Shown one piece after another: positions 46,261 through 55,511 of a stretch of DNA of 55,511 nucleotides (positions are counted from its first letter, which is position 1; each line of letters opens with the position of its first letter). Below the pieces are notes generated by a model, which was not told the DNA's origin, searched no databases, and saw only the letters and a program-made list of their open reading frames with translations. The stretch is taken from NCBI GenBank assembly GCA_036653535.1, contig JAVVTR010000014.1, positions 1 to 55,511 of the forward strand, read 5' to 3'. The translations under genes and the position numbers were made by a program. Source of the DNA: JAVVTR01 sp036653535. GTDB taxonomy: Bacteria; Bacteroidota; Bacteroidia; Bacteroidales; P3.

Positions 46261-46291
46261 TTTGCAAGCACTTATTTTTTATTTACCTTTG
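46261..46291 (+). promoter_or_regulatory. Promoter of regulator 2
   Basis: TTTG (46261-46264), 19 nt, then TACCTTTG (46284-46291) fits the Bacteroidetes consensus exactly. The transcript should start near 46298, giving an 80-nt leader. That supports the ATG at 46378 rather than 46297. Confidence 0.75.
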
Positions 46292-46377
46292 TTTCTTTGG
46301 ACCTTGGCTTTCTCCTCAAGGAGCAAGCCCTACTTAAGTACAAAACGAATAAAGAGTTCAATAAATCAAACAAGAAT

Positions 46378-48168
46378 ATGAAAATATATGTATTTGCTTT
46401 TTTGGGCACATTTCTATGCTGCTTTTTTCCCTCTATTGCAAAGGGAGAAGTACCTATAGACAGTATAGCCTATTTCGATCAAATACTAACCAACAGCTCT
46501 CTTTCCGTTCCCAAGCAAATAAAACTTGCCAATAGAGCCATTGCCTATGCTCACAGGCATAAAAACATCTATAAAGAAATGGACTTTGGAGTAAAAAAAG
46601 CCTTCCTCTTTTTTTCCTCCTCCGAATACCAAAAAGCCATAACTCTAAATGCACAATATATTAAAATTATAGAGAAATATATTAAAAAAGATGGTCTTTC
46701 TCCATGGAAAAATTTATATGTAGATGCATTAGGCAATAAAGGATTAGCCTTAGTATATAGCCAACAAACCGACTCTGCCCTAAAAACATTTCGCAGCATA
46801 GCCTCTATAGCCAGTACGGATTCCATATCTTTACCCATGGCCAAATATTATAACGGAATGGGAGTAGTTTTTTCTCATCAACAATTTTTTGATATCGCCC
46901 TACCATATTTTAATAAGAGTTTAAGCCTTTACGAAAAATTAGAAAATGCAAGAGGGTGTTACTTAGTAAACAATAATATAGGTTCCCTTTACCTTTCCTT
47001 AGGCGATTATAAAAAAGCCCTACCCTATTTCACAAAAGTACAGCAACTTATTGCACAAGAAAAATACAAAGGAGAAGAATTAGTGTACTCCAACTATAGC
47101 ATAGCTCTCTCTTACCAAGGTTTACACAATTATGAATTAGCCGCCACCTATTTTGCAGAAGCCATTAAGATATCCCAAGAACGTCAGTTTAATCATTTGA
47201 AATACAATATACAAACCCATTACGCATTGAATCTTTTTCTAAGAGGTAAATACGAACAAGCAGAAGCATTGGCCGTAGAAAGTTTAGAAATGGCACAACG
47301 GAAAAAAAATTACACCCTACAATTAGACGCCTTACGTACCCTAAGTTACATTATGGAAGCTAAAAAAGATTTTAATCGCGCCAATGTCTACTTAAAAGAT
47401 TATATAAAAATCAATGACTTCTTATCCCAAAAAGAAAATCAAGAAAAATTATTAAAACAAAAATTTGAATTCGATAATTACAAAACCGAACAAAAGCGCC
47501 AATTAGAACTTAAAAATTTAGAGTTAGCCAACAGCAAAATAATCAGAAGAAATTTATGGATTACCTCCTTAGGTCTTCTTTCTATTTTGTTAGTCTTAGG
47601 TTTTATTTGGTTAAGCAAAAAAATTCAAACGCAACGAAAAAACAATTGGTTAATTATAAACCGTTTAGACGAACTTAAAGAAAATTCCAAACGACACTTA
47701 GAAACCTTAGAACAAAATTTTGAGGAACAATTAGACGGGAAGAACAAAGAATTAGCAGCAAATGCTCTCTTTCTTTTACGTTTAGATAGCATAGGTGCGG
47801 AAATTTCAAAAAAAATAAAACAGTTAAAAGTAAATTTTTCCCTAAAAGGAAAAGAAAAAATTTTAGCTTGCGAAATAGAACAATTAGTGGAAGAACTTTC
47901 TTCCGGAAAAAAAAGCTGGGGAGAGTTCCAGTTTTACTTCAACCAAGTAGACACCGATTTTATGCAAAAACTTTCCAAAACCTACCCCGAATTAAGCCCC
48001 AACGAGAAGCAACTTTGTGTCCTTTTTAAATTAAATTTAAGTAACAAAGATATAGCCTCTCTTAGTAACAAAACGCTACAATCGATAGGTATGGCCAAAT
48101 TTCGTCTAAAAAAGAAAATGGGATTAAGCGAACTACAAGATCTTGCCAAGATTTTACAAGAGCTATAA
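46378..48168 (+). CDS. Membrane-spanning TPR regulator with C-terminal helix-turn-helix (regulator 2)
   Basis: The ATG at 46378 gives MKIYVFAFLGTFLCCFFPSI, a signal sequence; the frame extends to 46297 but that start coincides with the predicted transcription start. Of 596 residues, about 25-385 are TPR-like helical repeats (YLSLGDYKKALPYFTKVQQL is a clear unit). One transmembrane helix spans about 393-413 (WITSLGLLSILLVLGFIWL). A coiled coil and an HTH end the protein (SPNEKQLCVLFKLNLSNKDI, then IGMAKFRLKKKMGL). The C-terminal part aligns by eye with that of the regulator at 24540 (DTDFMQKL versus HTDFFKKL, NKDIASL versus TKDIANL), so they are paralogues. It precedes the 1424-residue cargo gene by 174 bp and may control it. 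Confidence 0.85.
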   Translation: MKIYVFAFLGTFLCCFFPSIAKGEVPIDSIAYFDQILTNSSLSVPKQIKLANRAIAYAHRHKNIYKEMDFGVKKAFLFFSSSEYQKAITLNAQYIKIIEKYIKKDGLSPWKNLYVDALGNKGLALVYSQQTDSALKTFRSIASIASTDSISLPMAKYYNGMGVVFSHQQFFDIALPYFNKSLSLYEKLENARGCYLVNNNIGSLYLSLGDYKKALPYFTKVQQLIAQEKYKGEELVYSNYSIALSYQGLHNYELAATYFAEAIKISQERQFNHLKYNIQTHYALNLFLRGKYEQAEALAVESLEMAQRKKNYTLQLDALRTLSYIMEAKKDFNRANVYLKDYIKINDFLSQKENQEKLLKQKFEFDNYKTEQKRQLELKNLELANSKIIRRNLWITSLGLLSILLVLGFIWLSKKIQTQRKNNWLIINRLDELKENSKRHLETLEQNFEEQLDGKNKELAANALFLLRLDSIGAEISKKIKQLKVNFSLKGKEKILACEIEQLVEELSSGKKSWGEFQFYFNQVDTDFMQKLSKTYPELSPNEKQLCVLFKLNLSNKDIASLSNKTLQSIGMAKFRLKKKMGLSELQDLAKILQEL

Positions 48169-48279
48169 AGCCATTTTTATACCATTGATTACCAGAAAAT
48201 AAGAACCTTTTGTTATGTTTTGTTAACTTATAATTACGGATTGTTTAGAGATAAAGTATTTTTTTTGTTTTTTTATTCC

Positions 48280-48287
48280 TATATTTG
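48280..48287 (+). promoter_or_regulatory. -7 box of the 1424-residue cargo gene
   Basis: TATATTTG matches TAnnTTTG exactly, 55 bp before the ATG at 48343. A TTTG at 48264-48267 is closer than usual (12 nt), so the true -33 element is uncertain. Confidence 0.55.
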
Positions 48288-48342
48288 TGTTACTGTAAAT
48301 ATATCTTATGATAATAAATTTATAAACCAAAAACAATAAAAC

Positions 48343-51300
48343 ATGAAAAAAATTAGTATTGTGCTTAGTGCCTTTTTGACACTAATTACCACACTATCTT
48401 GGGCTGCAACACCACCCAAGGTGCCTATTGGAGGCTATACCATAGGAGCCACCAAGGTTGACGCAAGGGCTTGGCAAGTAGCAAGCCCTATGACAAAAAA
48501 TTTAATCACAAAGGTTAATACTGGCGACACTCTTTCCAATAAACTTATAATCTCTGACACCTTAACTCCTTTAGTGACTATAAATGACCTTAATAGCAAG
48601 CCCATTCCTAAGGTAAAAGGTCTACCTCTTGGCTTTAAATTTCCTTTTGCCGGAGATTCTTTAAATTGCTTTGGAATTACCGGAAATGGTTTGATTTTCT
48701 TAGGCAAAGACAGTATTAGTCCTTTGGCTGGAGGTCCTTCTGATCTTTGGCGCAATGGCTACCAAAAAACACCTGTTATCTATTTTTCCTCGGTTGCAGC
48801 TTCTGAATATTCCGCTTGGACTGGCATCTATTATAATCCTACAAAGGTTCTCAAGGGTGCATCTACGAAAATTTCTTATAACCCTGCCGTCACTGGTCCT
48901 GGCCGTGGTCCTATTGGTCCTGGTGGTGGTCCTGTTGGTCCTGGTGGTGGTCCTGTTGGTCCTGGTCCTGGTGCGCCAGCTTCTTGCGCTATCACTTTTG
49001 AAAATATGCAAATTATGGACTTTACAGGGAAGGCCTTAGTAGCTACTTATCAAATTATACTCACCCAAAACGGGAAAATTGATTTCTTAATTAAATCTCT
49101 GAAGCCCAGTAGTATTACAGATCAAGATAAATTAAGTCACGAAGATTCTCTTCTTTTTCAAAAATACAAATTTACCATAGCTATAGCCGACGGAGAAGGG
49201 GATAAACTCAATCGTTTAGCTATAGAGGTAAAAAACAGTAAAAAAGCAACGGATCCATCTTGGACAAATCCTGGAGCTTCCTCAAATAGTGCAGCGGCCT
49301 ATTTGTGCGATACTACCTATCCGTTTTCTGAAACCCCCCCTAACACCTTTTATAAATATACCTTTACTCCTCCTACTACTTGCGTAGCTCCTAATGCAAA
49401 TACATGGAAATTGAGCGACACTAAGGTAACATCCGTTACCTATTCGGGCAAGGTCGAGGCAAAGAATACAGAAGGTATTTTGGTATTAATATCTACCGAT
49501 GCGGTTCTCGCCCCTGAGAATAAACCCATCGATGGAATTCATTACAAGAAAGACACTACCATAGGTACCTCCGTGGTTGCAGGTCTCACCCTTGATGCTT
49601 CTTGGTGTCCTATATCTGCAATAAATTTAACTCCTGCTACCCAATATTATGCCCACTATATCCCCTACAACTATTATTGTGCGAATAATCCAGCTTATGG
49701 AACAGATACGGTAGTTTCTTTTAAAACTGCTTTTGGCGCCCCTACTTTTAGCGTACAATCTGTAGATAAAGATTCTATAGTATTAAATATTACACAAAAC
49801 ACTTCCAATCAAAAAGTAATGTTAGCTTGGTCGGAAAAAGAATTTGACGCAACGGATTGGCAGAATAGATTTCTCCTACCCACAACCACTCCCAAAGTAG
49901 GAGATATAATAAGCCAAAAAGAACCTGTAACTGTAAAAGAGGTAGATCTTTCTACGGGTCTTGTTTCTTTAAAGAACTTAAAATCGGGCACCGCCTACTA
50001 TTTTTATGCATGGAGCTACGATGCTACAAATGCAAGCAAAGTCGTTTATTCTCCCGAAAATGCTACCGCTAATGCCTACACTATCGCAGAAGCCCCCACC
50101 GCATTCTATTTTTACACCAATGCTCCTGCTGGTAACATAGATCCCACTCCTATGCCTTGTGGTTGGAGTCGCACCCCTAATTTATCTGGCAACTTCTCCC
50201 TTATGGCACCACGAGAACATGGCGGATTTTCTCTAACGGAAAGCGATTTTGGCAAATTTATTAGGGTTCAATTAGCTGCTAATCCTGCTATTCCGCTTAT
50301 GAATGTAGATGCTATTACTCCCGCTTTTACCAGTAACTATGCAAAAGTAGCTCCTATTTTAAACATAGGATTTAAAACCATAGCCGGTGCCGGTTCTTAT
50401 TCCAAATATCTATTGGCTACTACCGATACCCTATACATTCAATATAGCACAAACGATGGGGCATGGATTACAGTAGATACGGTTTTAGCAGCCAATCAAC
50501 CTACTTATGGTATGGATGGTTATGGCCAATTCACTGCTAATCCAGTAGAAGTAAGCGCTAACGCAAAAGTAAAAATTCGTTACTATTTTACTTCTTCTCT
50601 TAAGAAAGGTTTTATTATAGCAGACTTACAAGGTATTATTTTAGAACCGGTACTTCCTTGTGCCTATCCCGTGGATATAAAAGCTATAGAAACCACTCTT
50701 TCTCATAAATCTGCTCAAATTACGTGGACCGATAAAAATCTACCCGCTGCACCCTCTTATTTATATAGCTATTCTATAGAAGGCGGTGCATTTTCTCCTA
50801 TCCAAACGGTTAATACTAATTTGCTAGATTTAAAAAACTTAGCAGCTAACACCTCTTACGATATTAAACTACAAGCAGTATGTGGTGCCGGCGATTCTTC
50901 CTTATGGGAAAATGATTTTTTTACTACCCTCTTTGGCATGCCTTTTTCTCAAATTTTTGCTAATTTAGTAAAAGAGCCAGAACCAGGGATGATGCCAGAA
51001 CGCCCCGTTATGCCTGCTTATTTTACTCTAAAAACAGGACTTTTAGCCCAAAGCGGAAATACCGTACTCTCTAATCCTGAATCTTATCCTTGGGGAGGGA
51101 CTCCCGCTTGGCAATTGGGAACAATAGCAGATTTCTCCAAACCAGCCCTATCCATTGAGGCCTCTTTACCTAATGAATGGTTCTTATTTCCTACTATTTC
51201 TATGGAATCTATCACCGCTCCGGCTGTTTTAGACATTGATGTGGCTGGATATGATGCCAATGGCATGCGTCCTCGTGACCTAAGTGATTCTGCAAAATTG

Positions 51301-52617
51301 TTCATCCTACTTTCTAAAGATGGCAATTTTAATGCATCCAATATAGTTAAAACCATTCAGGCTTCCTCTTTAGACTCTGTGTATCAACCAATATCCGTAG
51401 ATATTTCCACCTACAGTGGACATCTATTTGTTGCTTTATATTGGCAAAATACCAATCCTCTCGCAGGGCGGATGGATAATGCTAGCATTATTGCCGATAG
51501 TATTTCTATACGCTACACCCAAGGAGCACCTTGCTACCCCGTAGCCAATATTAAAACTTCTGATTTAACTACCTCTGGAGTTACTCTTAAATGGGAAGGC
51601 TCTTCTTTGAGCTACGGAATTTCCTACAAGGAACGTTCTGCTACCAAATACGATACCATTTACACTACCAATCCTACCTATACATTCTCTAATTTAAAAT
51701 CTGGTAGTGTCTACAAATACAGTATTGTTGGGTATTGTGGCGAAAATCGCACCAATGCCAGTACTCCTTCTAAGGAAGCAATGTTTAGCACTATTGCTAT
51801 ATGTGAAATTCCTACCAATTTTAGAGTAATAGATACTACATGGGCATCTGCCACTTTTGTATGTAATACTTTGGCTAGCAAAAAAATGCTTCATCTTTAT
51901 GCAAAAGACACTGCAATCTATCCTCAGCTCGATTGGACTATAGAATGGAATAGTAGAGATACCTTAACCGTCAGTGGACTTTATCAAGCTCTCAATATTA
52001 CCTACAAGGCCGAAGTTCGTTCTATATGTGCCATAGGAGATTCCAGCGACTGGACTGCTCCTATAGAATTTACTACCTATCCTCGCCCCGACTGTGGTAC
52101 TCCTACAAAACTAACACATAAAGCTACGAAAAACACCGCCGACTTAAATTGGACCAGCGGAATTAACAACGAAGCTTATATTATGTTCTTCAAGAAAGCA
52201 TCTGCTACCAAATACGACACCATTCCCGTATTAACCAATAGCTATGCCTTAAGAAACTTGGAAGCCAATACTGCCTACACATGGAAAATTTGTGGCGTTT
52301 GTTTTGAAGTTTTAGCCAGTCGATTCTCTGCTGAAGATCCTTTTATAACCGAAGGAACTGCTACGGAAGATCTTCAAAATGTAAAATCTGCTTTCCGTGT
52401 AAATGCACAAAACGGACAAGTCATCATTACTAATCTCTATCTTAAAACTATAGACCGTGTTGAAATTTATCAAACAAACGGTCAAAAAGTAGGCATCTAT
52501 CCTATTAACTCTAACGATAACGTATTCATTCCTTTGGATAATATTCAAAATGCTGTTTTAATGGTACGTATTATTAGTGGAGATAAGACTGCTACCTATA
52601 AAATTTTTATGGAATAA
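48343..52617 (+). CDS. Large T9SS cargo protein with Gly/Pro heptad repeat, adhesin-like and Fn3 modules
   Basis: 1424 residues. Signal peptide 1-21 (ending SWAATP). An N-terminal beta domain (about 60-340) contains a Gly/Pro tract at about 186-211 built on GPGGGPV units. Domains then run, approximately: Fn3-like (347-470), a second beta module (470-575), an adhesin-like module (590-775, MPCGWSRTPNLSGNFSLMAP), Fn3 (775-865), another adhesin-like module (866-1063) and three Fn3 modules (1065-1150, 1152-1245 and 1250-1335; several open C-x2-P). The C-terminal sorting domain covers about 1345-1424 (VEIYQTNGQKVGIYPI, ending TATYKIFME). It is predicted to be secreted and surface-attached; binding partner unknown. 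It follows regulator 2 and is closed by a cluster of three hairpins. Confidence 0.85.
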   Translation: MKKISIVLSAFLTLITTLSWAATPPKVPIGGYTIGATKVDARAWQVASPMTKNLITKVNTGDTLSNKLIISDTLTPLVTINDLNSKPIPKVKGLPLGFKFPFAGDSLNCFGITGNGLIFLGKDSISPLAGGPSDLWRNGYQKTPVIYFSSVAASEYSAWTGIYYNPTKVLKGASTKISYNPAVTGPGRGPIGPGGGPVGPGGGPVGPGPGAPASCAITFENMQIMDFTGKALVATYQIILTQNGKIDFLIKSLKPSSITDQDKLSHEDSLLFQKYKFTIAIADGEGDKLNRLAIEVKNSKKATDPSWTNPGASSNSAAAYLCDTTYPFSETPPNTFYKYTFTPPTTCVAPNANTWKLSDTKVTSVTYSGKVEAKNTEGILVLISTDAVLAPENKPIDGIHYKKDTTIGTSVVAGLTLDASWCPISAINLTPATQYYAHYIPYNYYCANNPAYGTDTVVSFKTAFGAPTFSVQSVDKDSIVLNITQNTSNQKVMLAWSEKEFDATDWQNRFLLPTTTPKVGDIISQKEPVTVKEVDLSTGLVSLKNLKSGTAYYFYAWSYDATNASKVVYSPENATANAYTIAEAPTAFYFYTNAPAGNIDPTPMPCGWSRTPNLSGNFSLMAPREHGGFSLTESDFGKFIRVQLAANPAIPLMNVDAITPAFTSNYAKVAPILNIGFKTIAGAGSYSKYLLATTDTLYIQYSTNDGAWITVDTVLAANQPTYGMDGYGQFTANPVEVSANAKVKIRYYFTSSLKKGFIIADLQGIILEPVLPCAYPVDIKAIETTLSHKSAQITWTDKNLPAAPSYLYSYSIEGGAFSPIQTVNTNLLDLKNLAANTSYDIKLQAVCGAGDSSLWENDFFTTLFGMPFSQIFANLVKEPEPGMMPERPVMPAYFTLKTGLLAQSGNTVLSNPESYPWGGTPAWQLGTIADFSKPALSIEASLPNEWFLFPTISMESITAPAVLDIDVAGYDANGMRPRDLSDSAKLFILLSKDGNFNASNIVKTIQASSLDSVYQPISVDISTYSGHLFVALYWQNTNPLAGRMDNASIIADSISIRYTQGAPCYPVANIKTSDLTTSGVTLKWEGSSLSYGISYKERSATKYDTIYTTNPTYTFSNLKSGSVYKYSIVGYCGENRTNASTPSKEAMFSTIAICEIPTNFRVIDTTWASATFVCNTLASKKMLHLYAKDTAIYPQLDWTIEWNSRDTLTVSGLYQALNITYKAEVRSICAIGDSSDWTAPIEFTTYPRPDCGTPTKLTHKATKNTADLNWTSGINNEAYIMFFKKASATKYDTIPVLTNSYALRNLEANTAYTWKICGVCFEVLASRFSAEDPFITEGTATEDLQNVKSAFRVNAQNGQVIITNLYLKTIDRVEIYQTNGQKVGIYPINSNDNVFIPLDNIQNAVLMVRIISGDKTATYKIFME
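48916..48957 (+). repeat. 21-bp coding tandem repeat (GPGGGPV units)
   Basis: Two identical 21-bp copies (48916-48936 and 48937-48957), flanked by partial copies from about 48901 to 48972, encode a collagen-like Gly/Pro stretch. GGT and CCT codons are used almost exclusively, so the DNA itself is a repeat able to change copy number by slippage without frame change. Confidence 0.9.
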
Positions 52618-52644
52618 CTACTCAACGGTAAAATCCGATTCTTT

Positions 52645-52750
52645 AAAGAGGGGGTTGCTGATCCAACCTCCTCTTTCTAAAAGGAATGCTCAATATAAGG
52701 CAGAGCATTCCTTTCCTTAAACAGAGTTTAAGTAATCTTAAGCTCTGTTT
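52645..52750. terminator. Three consecutive hairpins downstream of the cargo gene
   Basis: Hairpin 1: 52645-52657 with 52664-52676 (one wobble). Hairpin 2: AAAGGAATGCTC (52680-52691) with GAGCATTCCTTT (52703-52714), perfect. Hairpin 3: 52719-52732 with 52737-52750 (one wobble, 4-nt loop). Each right arm ends in TTT. They lie within the 209-bp gap between two cargo genes, which holds no other feature. Confidence 0.85.
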
Positions 52751-52826
52751 ATAGTTTAACAAAATCGTTCTTTATTTTATACCTTAAAACAACAATTTAT
52801 TAATCAACCATAAAATCTACAAATTT

Positions 52827-55511
52827 ATGAATCTACGCGTTTTCAAAACGGCTGTTTTTACCATAGTAGCCATAATGGGTTTCTCGCAAATTTTTGCGCA
52901 AGAGCCCACTATTATACAAGGAAAAAAAGCTAAAGCTACGGTCTTAAGCAATTTGGCAGGAGGAATATCCTATGGTATTTCCCCTAACCAACAATATCTT
53001 TATGGAGCCTTGGGCGATGCCATGGGTTTCTACTACGACCTTAAAACAGGAACTACCAACCTATCCGATAAAAGTACTATACAAACTTTTTCTTCCCCTA
53101 CTCATTATGCAGGAGTGGCAGATGTACCTGCCGCATTAGGTCTTAGTGCGGTTACTTTTTACAACGGATCTTACATTCCCCTCGAATTAACCTACGATAC
53201 TGCCATTAAAGAATTTTTAAGTCTCTCTGTTTGGGCAGCTACCCCCGATGGTAATCAAATTGCTATTATGGGCGATAAGCGAATATTAAACCCCATGTAT
53301 AATCGATTAGCTACGGTTAATCTTCCCTTTATATATGATGGCACTACCGGAAAAATAATAGAAGCCCTTAAACCCCATTGGCCCATGCTTAAAGTATCGA
53401 GCGACGAAGATGCCAATACCGGTTACGGAGCTAGAGTGAATGGACTTTCCGACGATGGAAGCATAGCGGTAGGACATAGTTCTTGGCCTGCACACATGAC
53501 CAATCGAAGCCCTGTATTTTGGGATAGAACCCTCGACACTTCTTTCTTTGTTGGAGAAGAAAAAGAGAGATTGTCTGGTAGTCTTTACTGTTGTAATAAA
53601 GACGGAAGTATTATCGTAGGACAATCGGAAGAAGACGGAATAGTAGTCTATTACAACCGTGCACAAAAAACGTTTACCACTAAAATTATTAAACCCTCTG
53701 CCGGATATACATGGCTTAGCCTAAGTGCCATAAAAGAGAACGGCGATATTTTGGGCTTTCAGCAAACCACTGGACAAGATGTGTTCAGTCGTGTTCCGTT
53801 TATTTATACCAAAGATGGAGATTTTATTCTTCTTTCCACTTATCTTACGGAATTATATGGTTTAAATATGGGAAGTGTTCCTCTTTTTACCATTATGGAA
53901 GCTTCCTCCGACGGTAGAACCATAGCTGGATATACCTACGAAGGCCAAAATTGGCTTCCTTATGCTATAGAGTTAGGCGAAAATCAAATGTACGCTCTTC
54001 CACGTTTTGCCCAAGCTCGTCAATACACCAATGCTCTAAAAGTTCAAATCAGTTGGACCGTACCTTTAAAAGGACAATATACCCTAAGCGGATACAATAT
54101 ATATAGAGATTCTGTAAAACTAAATACTGCTCCATTAGCGACAAACACCATTAAATTTGAAGATGTTAGTGTAACAGCAGGCAACCATAAATACCAAGTA
54201 CAGGCTATTTATACCGATGGGGTTTCCGACTATACTTCTCCTATCTCTGTTATGGTTATTGCGGTTGGAGGCTGCTATCCAATACAATCTATTAGCAATA
54301 CAGTAGCCTATAATCGCACGGCGAATATACATTGGGGACTTCCTTCTTCTCAAATCGAAGGCCAAAATACCCCTTCTGCTCCACGGCCTGCAAATGAAAA
54401 AGGATTTATAGAACAAGGTCCACAAGCAAAAGGCTTGCTTCCTCTTTCTTCCAAAGGATACAAAAATTATACTTTCGATTTTGTTAATGCGTATAATTTT
54501 CATACCATGTCTAGCTCCAGTGCCCTTTTAATAGACGATACTGTTTATTCCGGAGATTATCAATCCACTGGACTAAAATTGTTTAGTTCTAAAGATTTTA
54601 GACTTCTATCCGAAATGCATCCGAAAAATTTACCTGCCATTATGAATATGGTAGAAATAAATGGATCTATTTATTGTGCTTGTGGCAATACTAATGTTTA
54701 TGTTTTAGACCTAGAAACAAAATCTATATCTGGAATTTTACCCATTGAAAACATGAAGGTTCGTCATATAGCTTATATTCCTGAATTAGATAATGGCAAA
54801 GGTGGATTAGAAATAGGAGATTGGCAAAGCAGCGCTTTCTATTCTTTAGATGGTATCAAACTCACCAATGTAAATCCTATCGATTTCAGTAAATTAAGCG
54901 TAACTGGAACCACTTATTACAAGGGTACCTTATATGCCTTTAGTCAAACTGGAAAAAATTATAGCCAGATCTATTACTATGATGTCCTTCCAAATTCTAA
55001 CTATACAGGGGATGTATTTGCTCTAAAAGGATCTTTTGAAGTAGCTTCCATTGCTCAAGTACAAAACCTTTTGGAGGGAGGAGCTTGCTATGCAGGAGGT
55101 CTTTCCTTAAACGTATTAGAAGATAGCACCGTAGTTTTAGGAGCTGTTCTTCAATGTGAATACACCTATAACCATTTAGTATATCTCGAAATAGCCAGTG
55201 CCCCTAATTTAGCCGGATTTAATTTACTACGCAATGGCACTAAAATTAATACCGAGCTACTGAAAAGCCGTAATTATACCGATATTATTACTACTGCTGG
55301 AACTTATTCCTATACGGTAGAAGCCGTGCAAGAAAATGGATGCAAAGCCACTTCTGCCGTATCTACTAAATTGGAAATTTATCCCATTGGAACCTGCCCT
55401 GCGCCTAAGCAAACAAAGGCTTTTGAAAGCAATGATTGTGCGGTATTAAACTGGGATTACACTCCGGATCCAAATGCCAAATTAGTTGGATTCAATATCT
55501 ATCAAAACGAA
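52827..55511 (+). CDS. Large secreted protein, N-terminal 895 codons only (truncated by window end)
   Basis: An open frame of 895 codons starts at the ATG at 52827 and runs to the last base without a stop. It has a signal peptide (1-25, MNLRVFKTAVFTIVAIMGFS to FAQ). Residues about 30-390 carry a recurring motif S-x-D/N-G-x-I-x-G (GISYGISPNQQYLYG, NGLSDDGSIAVGHS, CNKDGSIIVGQS, EASSDGRTIAGYT) that resembles HAF-type beta-propeller blades. Fn3-like modules follow (about 405-470 and 790-850; a third opens TCPAPKQTKAFESNDC at the end), around a second propeller-like region (about 530-760). A T9SS sorting domain is expected beyond the window but is not visible. It follows another cargo gene in the same direction. 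Confidence 0.85.
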   Translation, partial: MNLRVFKTAVFTIVAIMGFSQIFAQEPTIIQGKKAKATVLSNLAGGISYGISPNQQYLYGALGDAMGFYYDLKTGTTNLSDKSTIQTFSSPTHYAGVADVPAALGLSAVTFYNGSYIPLELTYDTAIKEFLSLSVWAATPDGNQIAIMGDKRILNPMYNRLATVNLPFIYDGTTGKIIEALKPHWPMLKVSSDEDANTGYGARVNGLSDDGSIAVGHSSWPAHMTNRSPVFWDRTLDTSFFVGEEKERLSGSLYCCNKDGSIIVGQSEEDGIVVYYNRAQKTFTTKIIKPSAGYTWLSLSAIKENGDILGFQQTTGQDVFSRVPFIYTKDGDFILLSTYLTELYGLNMGSVPLFTIMEASSDGRTIAGYTYEGQNWLPYAIELGENQMYALPRFAQARQYTNALKVQISWTVPLKGQYTLSGYNIYRDSVKLNTAPLATNTIKFEDVSVTAGNHKYQVQAIYTDGVSDYTSPISVMVIAVGGCYPIQSISNTVAYNRTANIHWGLPSSQIEGQNTPSAPRPANEKGFIEQGPQAKGLLPLSSKGYKNYTFDFVNAYNFHTMSSSSALLIDDTVYSGDYQSTGLKLFSSKDFRLLSEMHPKNLPAIMNMVEINGSIYCACGNTNVYVLDLETKSISGILPIENMKVRHIAYIPELDNGKGGLEIGDWQSSAFYSLDGIKLTNVNPIDFSKLSVTGTTYYKGTLYAFSQTGKNYSQIYYYDVLPNSNYTGDVFALKGSFEVASIAQVQNLLEGGACYAGGLSLNVLEDSTVVLGAVLQCEYTYNHLVYLEIASAPNLAGFNLLRNGTKINTELLKSRNYTDIITTAGTYSYTVEAVQENGCKATSAVSTKLEIYPIGTCPAPKQTKAFESNDCAVLNWDYTPDPNAKLVGFNIYQNE

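Noticed and set aside
48901..48975. Possible CRISPR-like array
   Set aside because: Units are contiguous without spacers and lie in a coding frame; it is a coding tandem repeat.
48700..49011. Reverse frame rich in Arg-Thr repeats opposite the cargo gene
   Set aside because: It is the antisense reading of the Gly/Pro repeat; the repetitive peptide follows from the 21-bp repeat.

Overview
The window is AT-rich chromosomal DNA from a member of the Bacteroidota, most likely order Bacteroidales. Four things support this: several proteins with type IX secretion (T9SS) C-terminal sorting domains, a PorU-type sortase, promoters of the TTTG / TAnnTTTG type instead of E. coli-like -35/-10 boxes, and Bacteroidetes-style housekeeping genes (long-form LysS, 634-residue PurF-family protein, short bS21). 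The genus cannot be fixed from the sequence alone.

Layout. 1-1350 is mobile-element debris: a frameshifted remnant resembling the DUF3945/DUF4099 proteins of Bacteroidetes conjugative elements, interrupted by or fused to the broken 3' end of an ISL3-family transposase. 1356-7252 is a forward operon: small membrane protein, mutL, rhomboid protease, gcvP, closed by a 23-bp terminator stem. 7353-23961 is a 16.6-kb reverse block of secreted proteins: a gingipain-like C25 cysteine protease, an 1815-residue multidomain adhesin, an Omp28-like thioredoxin-fold protein, a 1753-residue adhesin/Fn3 protein and a 64-residue coiled-coil-like protein. 24540-30509 carries a membrane-spanning TPR/helix-turn-helix regulator and porU, the T9SS sortase that would process these cargo proteins.

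30659-46136 is mostly housekeeping: rpsU, tRNA-Cys, miaB, rfbB, a PurF-family enzyme, an orphan LutA-like Fe-S protein, lysS, an M23 peptidase-dxr-rseP operon, and a reverse run of folA, manA, a cation/proton antiporter and hldD. 46378-55511 is a second secretion module: a second TPR/helix-turn-helix membrane regulator, a 1424-residue cargo protein with a Gly/Pro heptad repeat, three consecutive hairpins, and a further large secreted protein cut by the window end.

How it fits together. The main theme is surface protein export. Two paralogous regulators, with predicted periplasmic TPRs and a cytoplasmic HTH, each sit at the head of a T9SS-related region, and the sortase gene lies between regulator 1 and the housekeeping block. 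RfbB, ManA and HldD are sugar-nucleotide, hexose and heptose enzymes of the kind that feed the LPS to which T9SS cargo is attached in relatives such as Porphyromonas. That functional link is inference. The two-regulator/cargo/sortase arrangement is the best candidate here for an undescribed regulatory system.
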